Both the position numbers and the translations under genes were made by a program. This document shows positions 25,162 through 33,976 of a stretch of 64,000 nucleotides of DNA, piece by piece (positions within the stretch are counted from its first letter, which is position 1; each line of letters begins with the position of its first letter). Under the pieces are notes generated by a model. That model worked only from the letters and a program-made list of their open reading frames with translations, made no database searches and was not told where the DNA came from. Location: the NCBI GenBank assembly GCA_900316515.1, contig ONDE01000002.1:1-64000 (forward strand), read 5' to 3'. The DNA comes from an uncultured Bacteroidales bacterium. GTDB lineage: Bacteria > Bacteroidota > Bacteroidia > Bacteroidales > P3.

Positions 25162-25635
25162 ATGACAAGAGAAAGATTCATCGAGCTGGTGACAGCCGAG
25201 CAGGAGCCATTGCGACGGTTCCTGCTTGCCCTGTGCGGTGGCGACCGTGCCATATCCGAGGACATTGCGCAGGACGCGCTTGTCAAGGCATACCTTGCCT
25301 CCGGTGAGTTTGTGGAGCACTACAAGTTCCGCACGTGGCTCTTCAAGATTGCCTACCGCACGTTCCTCGACTACGCCAAGCGGCCACACCGGTTGGCAGA
25401 ACCGCTTGACGAGAGAATCGAGGGCGGAGAACGGGCCGATGCCACATTCCGCTACGAGGCATTATACCACGCTATCGACCAGCTGCCGGAACAGTCACGC
25501 GCCGCCGTGCTACTCTACCATATCGAAGGCTATTCCTTCGGCGATATCGCCACTATCACCCATAGCAACCCCATCGCCGTGCGCCAACGACTGTCGCGCG
25601 GGCTGAGACAACTGAAAATAATCCTTGAGAGATGA
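25162..25635 (+). CDS. ECF-type RNA polymerase sigma factor
   Basis: 157 residues. Region 2 (AISEDIAQDALVKAYLASG ... FRTWLFKIAYRTFLDY) and region 4 (LPEQSRAAVLLYHIEGYSFG ... RQRLSRGLRQLK) are both present. It overlaps the next gene by 4 bp (ATGA), so the downstream membrane protein is translated with it and may be its anti-sigma factor. No target promoter was identified. Confidence 0.92.
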   Translation: MTRERFIELVTAEQEPLRRFLLALCGGDRAISEDIAQDALVKAYLASGEFVEHYKFRTWLFKIAYRTFLDYAKRPHRLAEPLDERIEGGERADATFRYEALYHAIDQLPEQSRAAVLLYHIEGYSFGDIATITHSNPIAVRQRLSRGLRQLKIILER

Positions 25636-26030
25636 AACAGAACGAAACCTTTAAAGCGATGCTCGCCGACTATCAGCCCAACCTGGGCGATAGCGACAAA
25701 TATATAAGCAATCTTCAGCGACGGCTGGATGCCATTGAAACCGTGAAGCAGATGTACGAGACAGAACGCCGAAAGATGCGCAACCGTCTGATTGTTGCCT
25801 TCGTATCGGGTGGCATTGCCGGTGTTGCAATGGCTTTCTACATCATGTTGCACCCCATAGCCCCAATTACAACGGACCAGTTACCGGCCCAATGGATGGT
25901 CGCAAATGTAAACATTATTGTCAAAGTGTTGGCAATAACTGTGTTCAGCGTACTGATAGCTATCGTCAGCACCTTGTTCTATCAGATTTTCAAGAAAGAT
26001 TACTCCGCGCTGACGTCATCGTCGTGGTAG
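25632..26030 (+). CDS. membrane protein coupled to the sigma factor gene, possible anti-sigma factor
   Basis: 132 residues. A cytoplasmic N-terminal part of about 57 residues with helical character is followed by two membrane helices (LIVAFVSGGIAGVAMAFYIML and NIIVKVLAITVFSVLIAIVST). It lacks an obvious zinc-binding anti-sigma motif. Overlap with the sigma gene suggests a regulatory partner; this is an inference from gene order. Confidence 0.65.
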   Translation: MKQNETFKAMLADYQPNLGDSDKYISNLQRRLDAIETVKQMYETERRKMRNRLIVAFVSGGIAGVAMAFYIMLHPIAPITTDQLPAQWMVANVNIIVKVLAITVFSVLIAIVSTLFYQIFKKDYSALTSSSW

Positions 26031-26043
26031 CAGAGGGCGCACA

Positions 26044-27255
26044 CTATTTGATGTGCAGTTCGTGGCCCATGCGGTCCTGCTTGGTCTTCAGGTACCGCTC
26101 GTTGTATTTGTTGGGCTGCACCACGCAGGGCACTATCTCGGTGACTTCGAGGCCGTAGCCTTCGAGGCCAGTGCGCTTGACGGGATTGTTGGTGATGAGG
26201 CGCATCTTGGTGACATGCTGGTCGCGCAGTATCTGTGCTCCAATGCCGTAGTCGCGCTCGTCGGCCTTGAAGCCCAGCTTGAGGTTGGCGTCGACGGTGT
26301 CGAGGCCTTCCTCCTGCAGGTGGTAGGCCTTGAGCTTGTTGACCAAGCCTATGCCACGACCTTCCTGGCTCATGTAGGCTATCATGCCTTTGCCCTCGGC
26401 CTCGATCATCTCCATGGCGCGGTGGAGCTGCTCGCCGCAGTCGCACTTGCACGAGCCAAAGATGTCGCCCGTGGCGCAGCTGCTGTGCACGCGCACCAGC
26501 ACAGGTTCGTCTTCCTTCCACTCGCCTTTCTTAAGTACCATGTGGGTGTTGCCGTTGTCGAGCTGGGTGTAGGCTATGAGCTGGAAGTTACCCCACTTGG
26601 TGGGCAGGAAGACCTCCTGCTCCTTGCGGATGAGGGTCTCGTGGGCCACACGGTAGGCGATAAGGTCTTTGATAGTGATGATCTTCATACCGAAGCGTTT
26701 GGCCACCTCCTGCAGCTGAGGCATGCGGGCCATGGTGCCGTCGTCGTTGATAATCTCGATGAGGGCTCCGGCAGGCTGCAGACCGGCCAGGCGGGCCAGG
26801 TCGACGGCAGCCTCGGTGTGGCCGGCCCGCACCAGCACGCCGCCGTTGCGGGCGCGCAGGGGATTGATGTGGCCGGGGCGACCGAGCTGGTCGGCAGTGG
26901 TCTTGGGGTCGGCAAGGGCACGGATGGTGGAGGCACGGTCGTGCATCGATACACCCGTGGTGCAGCCGTCGAGCAGGTTGTCTACGGTCACAGTGAAGGG
27001 GGTACCCAGCAGCGACGTGTTGTCGTGCACCTGCATGTCGAGCTGCAGCTCGTGGCAGCGCTGTTCGGTGATGGGGGCGCAGAGCACACCACGGCCATTC
27101 TTGAGCATGAAGTTGACATGCTCGGCGGTTATCTTTTCGGCGGCCATTATAAAGTCGCCTTCGTTCTCGCGGTCTTCGTCGTCGACCACAATGACGAACT
27201 TGCCATTGCGGAAATCTTCAATTGCTTCCTCTATAGTGTTGACTTTAAACTCCAT
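26044..27255 (-). CDS. ribBA: bifunctional DHBP synthase / GTP cyclohydrolase II
   Basis: 403 residues, two domains. RibB (1-200): [19 protein letters not shown]-type [12 protein letters not shown]. RibA (205-400): [21 protein letters not shown] with the zinc cysteines, and QEGRGIGL. Together they supply both precursors of riboflavin. A -7 element TATATTTG (27287-27294, minus) lies upstream. No FMN riboswitch was recognised before the gene. Confidence 0.97.
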   Translation of the reverse strand: MEFKVNTIEEAIEDFRNGKFVIVVDDEDRENEGDFIMAAEKITAEHVNFMLKNGRGVLCAPITEQRCHELQLDMQVHDNTSLLGTPFTVTVDNLLDGCTTGVSMHDRASTIRALADPKTTADQLGRPGHINPLRARNGGVLVRAGHTEAAVDLARLAGLQPAGALIEIINDDGTMARMPQLQEVAKRFGMKIITIKDLIAYRVAHETLIRKEQEVFLPTKWGNFQLIAYTQLDNGNTHMVLKKGEWKEDEPVLVRVHSSCATGDIFGSCKCDCGEQLHRAMEMIEAEGKGMIAYMSQEGRGIGLVNKLKAYHLQEEGLDTVDANLKLGFKADERDYGIGAQILRDQHVTKMRLITNNPVKRTGLEGYGLEVTEIVPCVVQPNKYNERYLKTKQDRMGHELHIK

Positions 27256-27746
27256 ATCGCATTATACGTTGTAACGTTAGTGGTTGCAAATATACAAAAA
27301 AAATACAATTGAAGGCATTTCCGGAAATGAGACCCACGGAAAGGTGCCGAAATGAGATGTTAAACGCCGCAATTCAATTAACATAAAAATCCTTAAAACG
27401 CCGCTCGTTTTTGCCGATTAGGCCCGCAATGGAAATCAATGAGTTACAACAATAAAATCACATATAATACTCTGTATCAGTGTGAAATAGCCTCAAAACA
27501 AACATATAACTGCCTGAAACCCAGCACCAACTCCTTATCAACTCCTGCTCATAGCCTAGTCATCGCCTTATTAGCTCCTACTATAGTAAGAGATGTTAAA
27601 TTTAACATTAGGTTTTGATACGTTTTTTATAACTTGTGGGTGGCTACTCACCGGCGTTTTTACCCTGGGCAGACCTTGATGGCGGGTACGACAAACAGTG
27701 CGAAGGGAGCTTCGCCTATAAGTGTCAACCAGGCGTGTGGGACACG
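27256..27746. other. 490-bp spacer between ribBA and the MATE gene
   Basis: Promoter for ribBA at the left edge. The rest is AT-rich with no convincing frame; a 14-bp palindrome TGTTAAATTTAACA sits near 27594-27607. The last 120 bp, just past the stop of the minus-strand MATE gene, are more GC-rich and contain small inverted words, but no clear terminator was resolved. Confidence 0.5.
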
Positions 27747-29111
27747 CTATCGACGACGGAAAGAAGAAACAGTGGGGACTTTCTTGAGCAGTTGGGGTGC
27801 GAAGCGCAACAGCAGGAAGGCCGAGAGGAGCAGCGACAGCAGCTCGGCGATGGGCCAAGCTATCCATATCCCGTTGATTCCCAGCAATGCCGGCAGCAGC
27901 CACACACAAGCGAGTTCGAAGACAAGCGTGCGCGTGAAGGCGGAGACGGCACTCACCACGCCGTTGTTGAGGCCGGTGAACAATGCCGACACAAACATGT
28001 TCAACCCGCAGACGAGGAATGCAACGATATAGAGTCGCATAGCCCTGACTGTCAGCGTCATCAACCCCTCATCGTAGCCCACGAAGATGCTCGACAGCGG
28101 ACGGGCGAAAAGCTCGGCGGTGAGCGTCATCAACACGCCAGTGATGCCGATGATTGCGAACGACTTGAGCATCAGCGACCGCTGTTCCTTCAGGTCGCCG
28201 GCACCGTAGTGATAGCCTATGATGGGGGTGATGCCGATGTTGTAGCCAATGAAGACGGCGACGAAGATAAAGGCTATGTACATGAGCACGCCGTAGGCCG
28301 CCACGCCGTCCTCGCCAAGGAAGCGCATGAGCTGCAGGTTGTAGCAGATGGTGACGATGTTCATGGCTATGTTGCCTACATATTCCGACAGGCCATTGGT
28401 GCAGGCCTTGCCAATGTAGCTCCAGATGATGCGTGTGGGCGTGATGCTCAGCGTGCCGCGGTTGCGGCGCGAGGCGAAGTAGAACACCGGGTAGAGGCCG
28501 CCCACCAGGCAACCTGCCGAGGTGGCGATGGCGGCGCCCGCCACGCCCATGCCCAACGCCCACACCAGCACGGCATCGAGCACTATGTTGGTGACGCCGG
28601 CCACCACGCTCATCAACGTACCCAGCTGCGGCCGTTCGGCAGCCATATAGAACGACTGGAAAGCGCACTGCAGCACGAAGCCAGGCATGCCTATCATGTT
28701 GAGCCGGATATAGGTCACGCACTCTTCCATCATAGGTTCGTCGGCACCCAGCCAGCGCGCCACCGCGGGTGCCGCAATGGCAAGCGCTATGCCTAGCAGC
28801 ACGCCTAGCGCCAGCCCGAACTGCACAAGCATGGTGAAGACGCGGTTGGCCTTGAGGGGGTAGCCCTCGCCTTTGATTTTGGCCACCAGCGCCGCTCCGC
28901 CAGAACCTATCATCAATCCCAGCGAACCAATCATCATGATGACTGGGAAGGTGAGGTTGATGGCGGCGAAGCCCGACTTGCCGGCGAAGTTGGCCACGAA
29001 GAAACCGTCGACAATGGAATAGATGGAGGTGATGAGCACCATGCCAATGCTGGGCAGCACAGAGCGGATAATGCGCCAATGGCTGTAGTGTCCGGACAGT
29101 TCGATATTCAT
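27747..29111 (-). CDS. MATE-family multidrug efflux transporter
   Basis: 454 residues from MNIELSGHYSHW; the frame extends to 29201, but the extra residues overlap tatD and look non-conserved. Twelve membrane helices are expected; signature stretches are FVANFAGKSGFAAINLTFP and IGSGGAALVAKIKGEG. It expels cationic drugs or metabolites using Na+ or H+. It follows tatD with a 22-bp gap. Confidence 0.92.
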   Translation of the reverse strand: MNIELSGHYSHWRIIRSVLPSIGMVLITSIYSIVDGFFVANFAGKSGFAAINLTFPVIMMIGSLGLMIGSGGAALVAKIKGEGYPLKANRVFTMLVQFGLALGVLLGIALAIAAPAVARWLGADEPMMEECVTYIRLNMIGMPGFVLQCAFQSFYMAAERPQLGTLMSVVAGVTNIVLDAVLVWALGMGVAGAAIATSAGCLVGGLYPVFYFASRRNRGTLSITPTRIIWSYIGKACTNGLSEYVGNIAMNIVTICYNLQLMRFLGEDGVAAYGVLMYIAFIFVAVFIGYNIGITPIIGYHYGAGDLKEQRSLMLKSFAIIGITGVLMTLTAELFARPLSSIFVGYDEGLMTLTVRAMRLYIVAFLVCGLNMFVSALFTGLNNGVVSAVSAFTRTLVFELACVWLLPALLGINGIWIAWPIAELLSLLLSAFLLLRFAPQLLKKVPTVSSFRRR

Positions 29112-29133
29112 GGCGATGGCGTGGGAGCTGATT

Positions 29134-29949
29134 TTATAGACGGAAGAGTCGGCGAGCGTTGGCAGAGGTTGCCTCGGCGACCTCGGCGACGGTGATGCCA
29201 CGGAGGTCGGCGATACGCTGCGCTATGAGTGGGATGTAGCAGCTCTCGTTGCGCTGGCCGCGGTGCGGCACAGGACTGAGATAGGGAGCGTCGGTTTCGA
29301 GGAGCAGACGCTCCAGCGGCACGGCCTTCACCACATCGGCCATGGTGGCGTTCTTGAAAGTCACCACGCCGCCGATGCCGAGGTGGAAGCCCATCTCGAC
29401 GGCACGCTGCGCCTCTTGCACGCTGCCGCCGAAACAATGCATCACGCCGCGGTAGCTGCCACGTCCAAGGTCGCGAAGCAGGCCGAAGACCTCGTTGTGG
29501 GCCTTGCGGATGTGCAGGCATACCGGAAGGTCGAGCTTCTCGGCCCAAAGCATCTGGGTCTTGAGGGCTTCGCGTTGCTGGGCCTCGTAGGTGCGGTCCC
29601 AGTAGAGGTCCATGCCTATCTCACCGACGGCGATATATTTTAACGGCAAATTAAGCGAATTGCTACGCGGGCCAATCATGGATGAATTACTCGGATTAAA
29701 AAGGCGGTTGTAGACATGGTTGAGCTCCTGTTCGAAGTCGTCCTTGACGGAAGTGGGATGGAGGCCTGCCATGGGACGGAAGTGCTGGGGGTACTGACGC
29801 AGCAGGGCGTCGAGCTGCGGGGTGCTGGTGCTGTCGATATCAGGCAGCAGCATGGTGGTGACACCGGCATCGAGGGCACGCTGCACGGCGGCGGCGCGGT
29901 CGGCGTCGAAGGCTTCGTCGTAGAGGTGGCAATGGGTGTCGACGTACAT
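29134..29949 (-). CDS. tatD: TatD-family DNase with an in-frame repeat insertion
   Basis: 271 residues. Metal ligands: THCHLYDEAF at the start, VGEIGMDLYW, LHIRKAHNE, MHCFGG, and ETDAPYL near the end. TatD enzymes are metal-dependent nucleases. Between NHVYNRL and KYIAVGEIG, where family members have only a few residues, there are about 20 extra residues (FNPSNSSMIGPRSNSLNLPL) encoded by a diverged family A repeat. All catalytic motifs remain, so the protein may still work. Confidence 0.92.
   Translation of the reverse strand: MYVDTHCHLYDEAFDADRAAAVQRALDAGVTTMLLPDIDSTSTPQLDALLRQYPQHFRPMAGLHPTSVKDDFEQELNHVYNRLFNPSNSSMIGPRSNSLNLPLKYIAVGEIGMDLYWDRTYEAQQREALKTQMLWAEKLDLPVCLHIRKAHNEVFGLLRDLGRGSYRGVMHCFGGSVQEAQRAVEMGFHLGIGGVVTFKNATMADVVKAVPLERLLLETDAPYLSPVPHRGQRNESCYIPLIAQRIADLRGITVAEVAEATSANARRLFRL
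29637..29700. repeat. family A repeat copy inside tatD (in frame)
   Basis: Plus strand reads TTTTAACGGCAAATTAAGCG, then AATTGCTACGCGGGCC, then GAATTACTCGGATTAAAA. It shares the order AACGGC..AATT / GCTACGC / ATTACTCG.ATTA with the array units at 20 kb and lacks about 10 bp of the middle. Confidence 0.7.
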
Positions 29950-30019
29950 AATCTTCGGCTTTAAGCTGTTGGTTTTAAGTTGGCTGACGCACTTACAGCT
30001 TAATACTTACAGCTTACAG
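29950..30019. repeat. short-word repeat (cttacagctta type) between tatD and the DUF2520 gene
   Basis: TTTAAGCTGTTGGTTTTAAG then ACTTACAGCTTAATACTTAC. Near-identical words occur at 50982-51060, between two unrelated genes. Confidence 0.5.
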
Positions 30020-30802
30020 TTAATGTTGTTGTATTATGTCGGTAAGCAGGTCGTAGAGTTTCAGCAGCTCGGGCTGGCTTGCCAGCAGGCGCCGCTGGGC
30101 AGCCAGGGTGCTGTTGTCGTGGCGTATGGCGGGGCCGGTCATCTGCTGCCACAGATTGCCGTAGTCCCACTTGCGTAGGGTCTGCTCGGCCAGCGGACGC
30201 AGCATGTCGAAATCGAGGTCGTTGGCCTGCATGTAATCCTGCGCCGTGGCATTGATGGCCCCCACGAAGTTGCTCACCATGACGGCAGCCAGATGGGCGC
30301 GGCGGCGCTGCTCGTAGTCGAGGCAGTGGATATTGTCGCTGACGGTGCCGAAGAGCTCGGCAATGGCTGACTCCACCTCCGGCGTGCTACCCTCGATACA
30401 GAGCGGCAGACGGGCATAGTCCATGGCAATGTCGCGCACGAAGGTTTGCGGTGACCATACGACACCGTTCTTGCGGCTGATGTCGTGCAGCACGGTGGCA
30501 GGCGTGGTGCCAGATGTGTGGACTACCGTGGCTGCAGGCAGGCGCAGGTCGAGAGCAAGATCATAGAGAGCGTCGTCGTTGACGGCAAAGATATAGAATT
30601 CGGCATCCTCGTCCAGCAGGCGCCAAGAGTCAATGGGCTTTGCCTCCACCCGCATGGCGAGGAGACGTGCATGATCGTAGGAACGTGATAGGACCTGACG
30701 TATAGTATGTCCAGCGTTGTGCAGGGCAAAGGCAAGGTGCGTTGCTACATTGCCCGAGCCCACAATAGATATGGTGTGCGGGTTAATATTCGTCTTCTTC
30801 AA
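30020..30802 (-). CDS. DUF2520 / Rossmann-fold oxidoreductase-like protein
   Basis: 260 residues from a TTG at 30802, which overlaps the end of the DUF2795 gene by 20 bp. The nucleotide-binding start is SIVGSGNVATHLAFAL; the C-terminal DUF2520 helical domain follows (HLAAVMVSNFVGAINATAQD). It resembles pyrroline-carboxylate reductase-type NADP enzymes, but the substrate is unknown. Confidence 0.85.
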   Translation of the reverse strand: MKKTNINPHTISIVGSGNVATHLAFALHNAGHTIRQVLSRSYDHARLLAMRVEAKPIDSWRLLDEDAEFYIFAVNDDALYDLALDLRLPAATVVHTSGTTPATVLHDISRKNGVVWSPQTFVRDIAMDYARLPLCIEGSTPEVESAIAELFGTVSDNIHCLDYEQRRRAHLAAVMVSNFVGAINATAQDYMQANDLDFDMLRPLAEQTLRKWDYGNLWQQMTGPAIRHDNSTLAAQRRLLASQPELLKLYDLLTDIIQQH

Positions 30803-31004
30803 AGAAAAAATCCTCCTTGGTGGGATAGTCGGGCCAGATATCTTCAATGCTCTCATACTGGTCGCCTTCGTCCTCTATCTCCTGCAAGTTCTCTATAACC
30901 TCCATAGGAGCACCTGTACGCTGCGCATAATCAATAAGTTCTTCCTTCGTTGCGGGCCACGGTGCGTCCTCTAGTTTCGATGCTAATTCAAGTGTCCAAT
31001 ACAT
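30783..31004 (-). CDS. DUF2795 small acidic protein
   Basis: 73 residues. The core WTLELASKLEDAPWPATKEE and LIDYAQRTGAPMEVIENLQE matches DUF2795; the tail is strongly acidic (FFFEEDEY). Promoter TACTTTTG (31027-31034, minus) is 23 bp upstream. First gene of a short operon with the DUF2520 gene. Function unknown. Confidence 0.85.
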   Translation of the reverse strand: MYWTLELASKLEDAPWPATKEELIDYAQRTGAPMEVIENLQEIEDEGDQYESIEDIWPDYPTKEDFFFEEDEY

Positions 31005-31069
31005 ACTCTAATTCTCAAATTTTTTGCAAAAGTACACTATTTTCCAATACTGGCAAATAATTTTTTCAA

Positions 31070-31615
31070 TTAGTTGATATACAAATCTTCGGTCTTTCCA
31101 TCCATGACTACTGCCAGTCGTGCCAGTACGAACAGGTAGTCGGATAGGCGGTTGATATAGCGCTGTATGGTCTCGTCGAGTTTAACTTCGTGAGATAGTG
31201 TGACCATACGGCGTTCGGCGCGACGGCAGACAGTGCGGCATACATGGCACTGGGCACCTGCGAGGTTGCCTCCGGCGATGACAAAACTGTGCAACTTGGG
31301 CAGTCGGTCGGTAATGGCGTCAATCTGATGCTCGAGAGCCTTCACATCGTCGTCCTTGAGTTGAGGCAGACGGGCATATATGGCCTCATCCTCGGTAGCC
31401 AAGAGAGTCTGGATGGTGAATAGGTTGCGCTGTACGGTTTTCAGCTCGTCGTAGTAACTGCCTTGACACTGGCGCAGCATCTCGGCCAGCAGACCTATAT
31501 GCGAGTTCAGCTCGTCGACGGTGCCATAGGCTTCGACGCGCACATCGTCTTTATTCACACGGCTGCCACCCACCAACGATGTGGTGCCACCGTCGCCTGT
31601 CTTGGTGTATATCAT
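31070..31615 (-). CDS. PduO-type cob(I)alamin adenosyltransferase
   Basis: 181 residues. The ATP-binding N-terminus is TKTGDGGTTSLVGGSRVNKD, followed by VEAYGTVDELNS and the CRRAERR motif. It transfers the adenosyl group of ATP to cob(I)alamin. It overlaps the NifU-like gene by 4 bp. No cobalamin riboswitch is seen near it. Confidence 0.94.
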   Translation of the reverse strand: MIYTKTGDGGTTSLVGGSRVNKDDVRVEAYGTVDELNSHIGLLAEMLRQCQGSYYDELKTVQRNLFTIQTLLATEDEAIYARLPQLKDDDVKALEHQIDAITDRLPKLHSFVIAGGNLAGAQCHVCRTVCRRAERRMVTLSHEVKLDETIQRYINRLSDYLFVLARLAVVMDGKTEDLYIN

Positions 31616-31857
31616 ATCTTCTCCACAGATTTAACTTCGGGAATAACGCGTTTCAAGGCCTGCTCTATACCCTGCTTGAGGGTCTGCATGGCATGCGGAC
31701 AGCTTCCACAATGGCCTTTGAGTCGCACGATGACAACGCCTTCGGCGGTCATGTCGACATATTCCACGTCGCCGCCGTCCTGCTGCAGGTAGGGGCGTAT
31801 CTGTGCCAGAGCGTTCTTCACTTTCTGCTCTACGGCGGGTTTCTCCTGTTCGGTCAT
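31612..31857 (-). CDS. NifU-like Fe-S scaffold domain protein
   Basis: 81 residues, a stand-alone NifU C-terminal domain: LQQDGGDVEYVDM, then the cluster motif GHCGSCPHAMQTLKQGIE (CxxC). These proteins carry [4Fe-4S] clusters. It lies 2 bp downstream of the Mrp gene, a consistent Fe-S partnership. Confidence 0.92.
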   Translation of the reverse strand: MTEQEKPAVEQKVKNALAQIRPYLQQDGGDVEYVDMTAEGVVIVRLKGHCGSCPHAMQTLKQGIEQALKRVIPEVKSVEKI

Positions 31858-31859
31858 AA

Positions 31860-32939
31860 TTATTTAACGTTAAGTTTGCAAATCTCTTTGATTGTGTTCT
31901 GCGCCACAGCGTCGAAGGCATCACGCACAGGGTCGTCGGTCTTGGCGGGATTGAACAGTGCGGCCGGCCTGCCGCTGTCGCCGCTCTCGGCTATACTCTG
32001 CACCAGCGGAATCTCGCCCAGCAGCGGGATGTTCATCTCCTCGGCAAGCTTACGGCAGCCGCCCTTGCCAAAGATGTAGTACTTGTTGTTCGGCAGCTCA
32101 GCGGGTGTGAAGTAAGCCATGTTCTCGACGAAACCCAGCACGGGGATGTTGACGGCTTCGTTGCGGAACAGCTCCACGCCACGCACCACGTCGGCCAATG
32201 CTACCTGCTGCGGGGTGCTGACGATGATGGCACCTGTTACAGGCATGGTCTGCGCCAGGGTAAGCTGTATGTCGCCCGTTCCCGGAGGCATATCGACCAC
32301 GAGGTAGTCGATCTCGTCCCACCAGGTCTCGGTGATTATCTGTTTCAGCGCACCGCTGGCCATGGGGCCACGCCAGGCGAGAGCCTTCGAGGGGTCTACA
32401 AAGAAGCCCACAGACATCAGCTTGATGCCGTACTTCTCTATTGGCAGCATATAGGTCTTTTCACCTACGCGGTGTCCGTATATCTCTTCGCCTTCGACAC
32501 CAAGCATGATGGGGATTGAAGGACCGTAGATATCGGCGTCGACAAGACCCACCTTGGCGCCGGTCTTGGCAAGCGATATAGCAAGGTTAACGGCAACGGT
32601 GCTTTTGCCAACGCCGCCTTTGCCCGAGGCAACTACGATGGTGTTGTGAATGTGCTCGAACACCTCTTTGAACTCCTCTTTGGGGTCGGGCTGTGGACGG
32701 CTGGTGAGGTTTATCTCCACCTCGGCCTCGCGGTCTACCAGCTCGTGGATGGCGGCGATGCAGTCGTCGCTCATCTTTTTCTTCATGGGACAGGCGGGGG
32801 TGGTGAGTACCAGGTCGAAACTCACCTTCTTGCCGTCGACCTTTATGTTCTCGATCATGCCCAACTCTGTCAGGCTACGGCCCAGATCGGGGTCGTTGAC
32901 ATGGCCCAAGGCCATTTCTATTTGTGTTGTTGTTATCAT
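31860..32939 (-). CDS. apbC: Mrp/ApbC-family iron-sulfur cluster carrier ATPase
   Basis: 359 residues. N-terminal MIP18/DUF59 domain (1-85), then the P-loop ASGKGGVGKSTVAVNLA and DMPPGTGD. The usual C-terminal CxxC is not obvious here; the sequence has FGKGGCRKLAEEM. It delivers Fe-S clusters and is co-transcribed with the NifU-like gene. Its start overlaps the next upstream gene by 4 bp. Confidence 0.93.
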   Translation of the reverse strand: MITTTQIEMALGHVNDPDLGRSLTELGMIENIKVDGKKVSFDLVLTTPACPMKKKMSDDCIAAIHELVDREAEVEINLTSRPQPDPKEEFKEVFEHIHNTIVVASGKGGVGKSTVAVNLAISLAKTGAKVGLVDADIYGPSIPIMLGVEGEEIYGHRVGEKTYMLPIEKYGIKLMSVGFFVDPSKALAWRGPMASGALKQIITETWWDEIDYLVVDMPPGTGDIQLTLAQTMPVTGAIIVSTPQQVALADVVRGVELFRNEAVNIPVLGFVENMAYFTPAELPNNKYYIFGKGGCRKLAEEMNIPLLGEIPLVQSIAESGDSGRPAALFNPAKTDDPVRDAFDAVAQNTIKEICKLNVK

Positions 32940-33976
32940 TGTCCAAACAATTCTTTTAGTTTTCTTTCAAGTTCTTGTCCCCGCAAATTGCGTGCCAACA
33001 CTTTGCCGTCGCGGTCGACGAGCACCGTGGCAGGAATAGAGCTTACGCCGTAAAGGCGTCCGCCCTCGGAACTCCAGCCGCGAAGGTCGCTCACATGGTT
33101 TTCCCACACCAGGCCATCGGCATCGATCGCCTGCAGCCATTTCTCTCGACTATTGTCGAGCGACACACTGAAGATGTCGAAACCTTTGTCCTTGTAGGCA
33201 TGATAGAGGCGCACCACGTTGGGGTTCTCGGAGCGGCAGGGACGGCACCACGAGGCCCAGAAGTCGATGAGCACGACTTTGCCACGCAGGTCGGAGAGGC
33301 GGCGTATTTTGCCGTTGCGGTCGGCCATAGCAATATCTGGAGCCTCCATACCGGCAACCACTGCGGTACGCAACTTGTCGGCAAGATGACGCACAAAATC
33401 ATGGGTGGAATAGGTAGGGGTCAAGCTGTCGTGAATCTTTTTGTACAGCGCGGCATATTGGTCGAAGGCCGACTCAAAATATGTCACCAGGAAGGCGCTC
33501 ATCAACACATTGGGGCGACTGTCGAGCAGATGGGCTATCTCTTCGTTGATACCGGCCTGCAACGTGGGGTCGGCAATGACGGCGCTGACAATATCGGTGT
33601 AGCCCTTGTAGAGGTCCATGTTGTCCGAGCCCTTGGCAGAGGAGATACTGAGGAAGTTGGCATCGGGATTGTACGACAACTCAACGGTCACCCTCTCTTT
33701 CGGCAACAAGATGGCATGCACCATAGGACTGCGGTCGATTGTCAATGCCAATGCAAAGAATTGGGGTTCAGTGCTGTTGCGCTCTACTGTGAAACGGCCC
33801 TTGCTGTCAGGAGCAATCGTATCAACCGGCACCAGACGCCCCCCCTGCGGTTCACAGACAATCACCTTCACCTCTTGGCCGACACCTTTCAAGGTGGCGT
33901 TAAGGGTGCTTTTCTGTGCCAACGCGGCGATTACGGGCATAAATACAAGAAGCAGTATGGTTGTCAATCTTTTCAT
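32936..33976 (-). CDS. TlpA-like thioredoxin-family protein with DUF4369-type N-terminus
   Basis: 346 residues. Signal peptide (LTTILLLVFMPVIAALAQ), an N-terminal beta domain (about 20-120), then a thioredoxin fold with the redox site FWASWCRPCRSENPNV. Periplasmic disulfide or redox chemistry is likely. It overlaps both neighbours by 4 bp (Ctp upstream, Mrp downstream). Confidence 0.9.
   Translation of the reverse strand: MKRLTTILLLVFMPVIAALAQKSTLNATLKGVGQEVKVIVCEPQGGRLVPVDTIAPDSKGRFTVERNSTEPQFFALALTIDRSPMVHAILLPKERVTVELSYNPDANFLSISSAKGSDNMDLYKGYTDIVSAVIADPTLQAGINEEIAHLLDSRPNVLMSAFLVTYFESAFDQYAALYKKIHDSLTPTYSTHDFVRHLADKLRTAVVAGMEAPDIAMADRNGKIRRLSDLRGKVVLIDFWASWCRPCRSENPNVVRLYHAYKDKGFDIFSVSLDNSREKWLQAIDADGLVWENHVSDLRGWSSEGGRLYGVSSIPATVLVDRDGKVLARNLRGQELERKLKELFGQ

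Noticed and set aside
27256..27300. FMN riboswitch before ribBA
   Set aside because: None of the conserved RFN words were seen in the short leader; only a -7 element was found.
26053..27312. Plus-strand 419-codon frame opposite ribBA
   Set aside because: Antisense shadow with no domain; ribBA motifs are complete on the minus strand.
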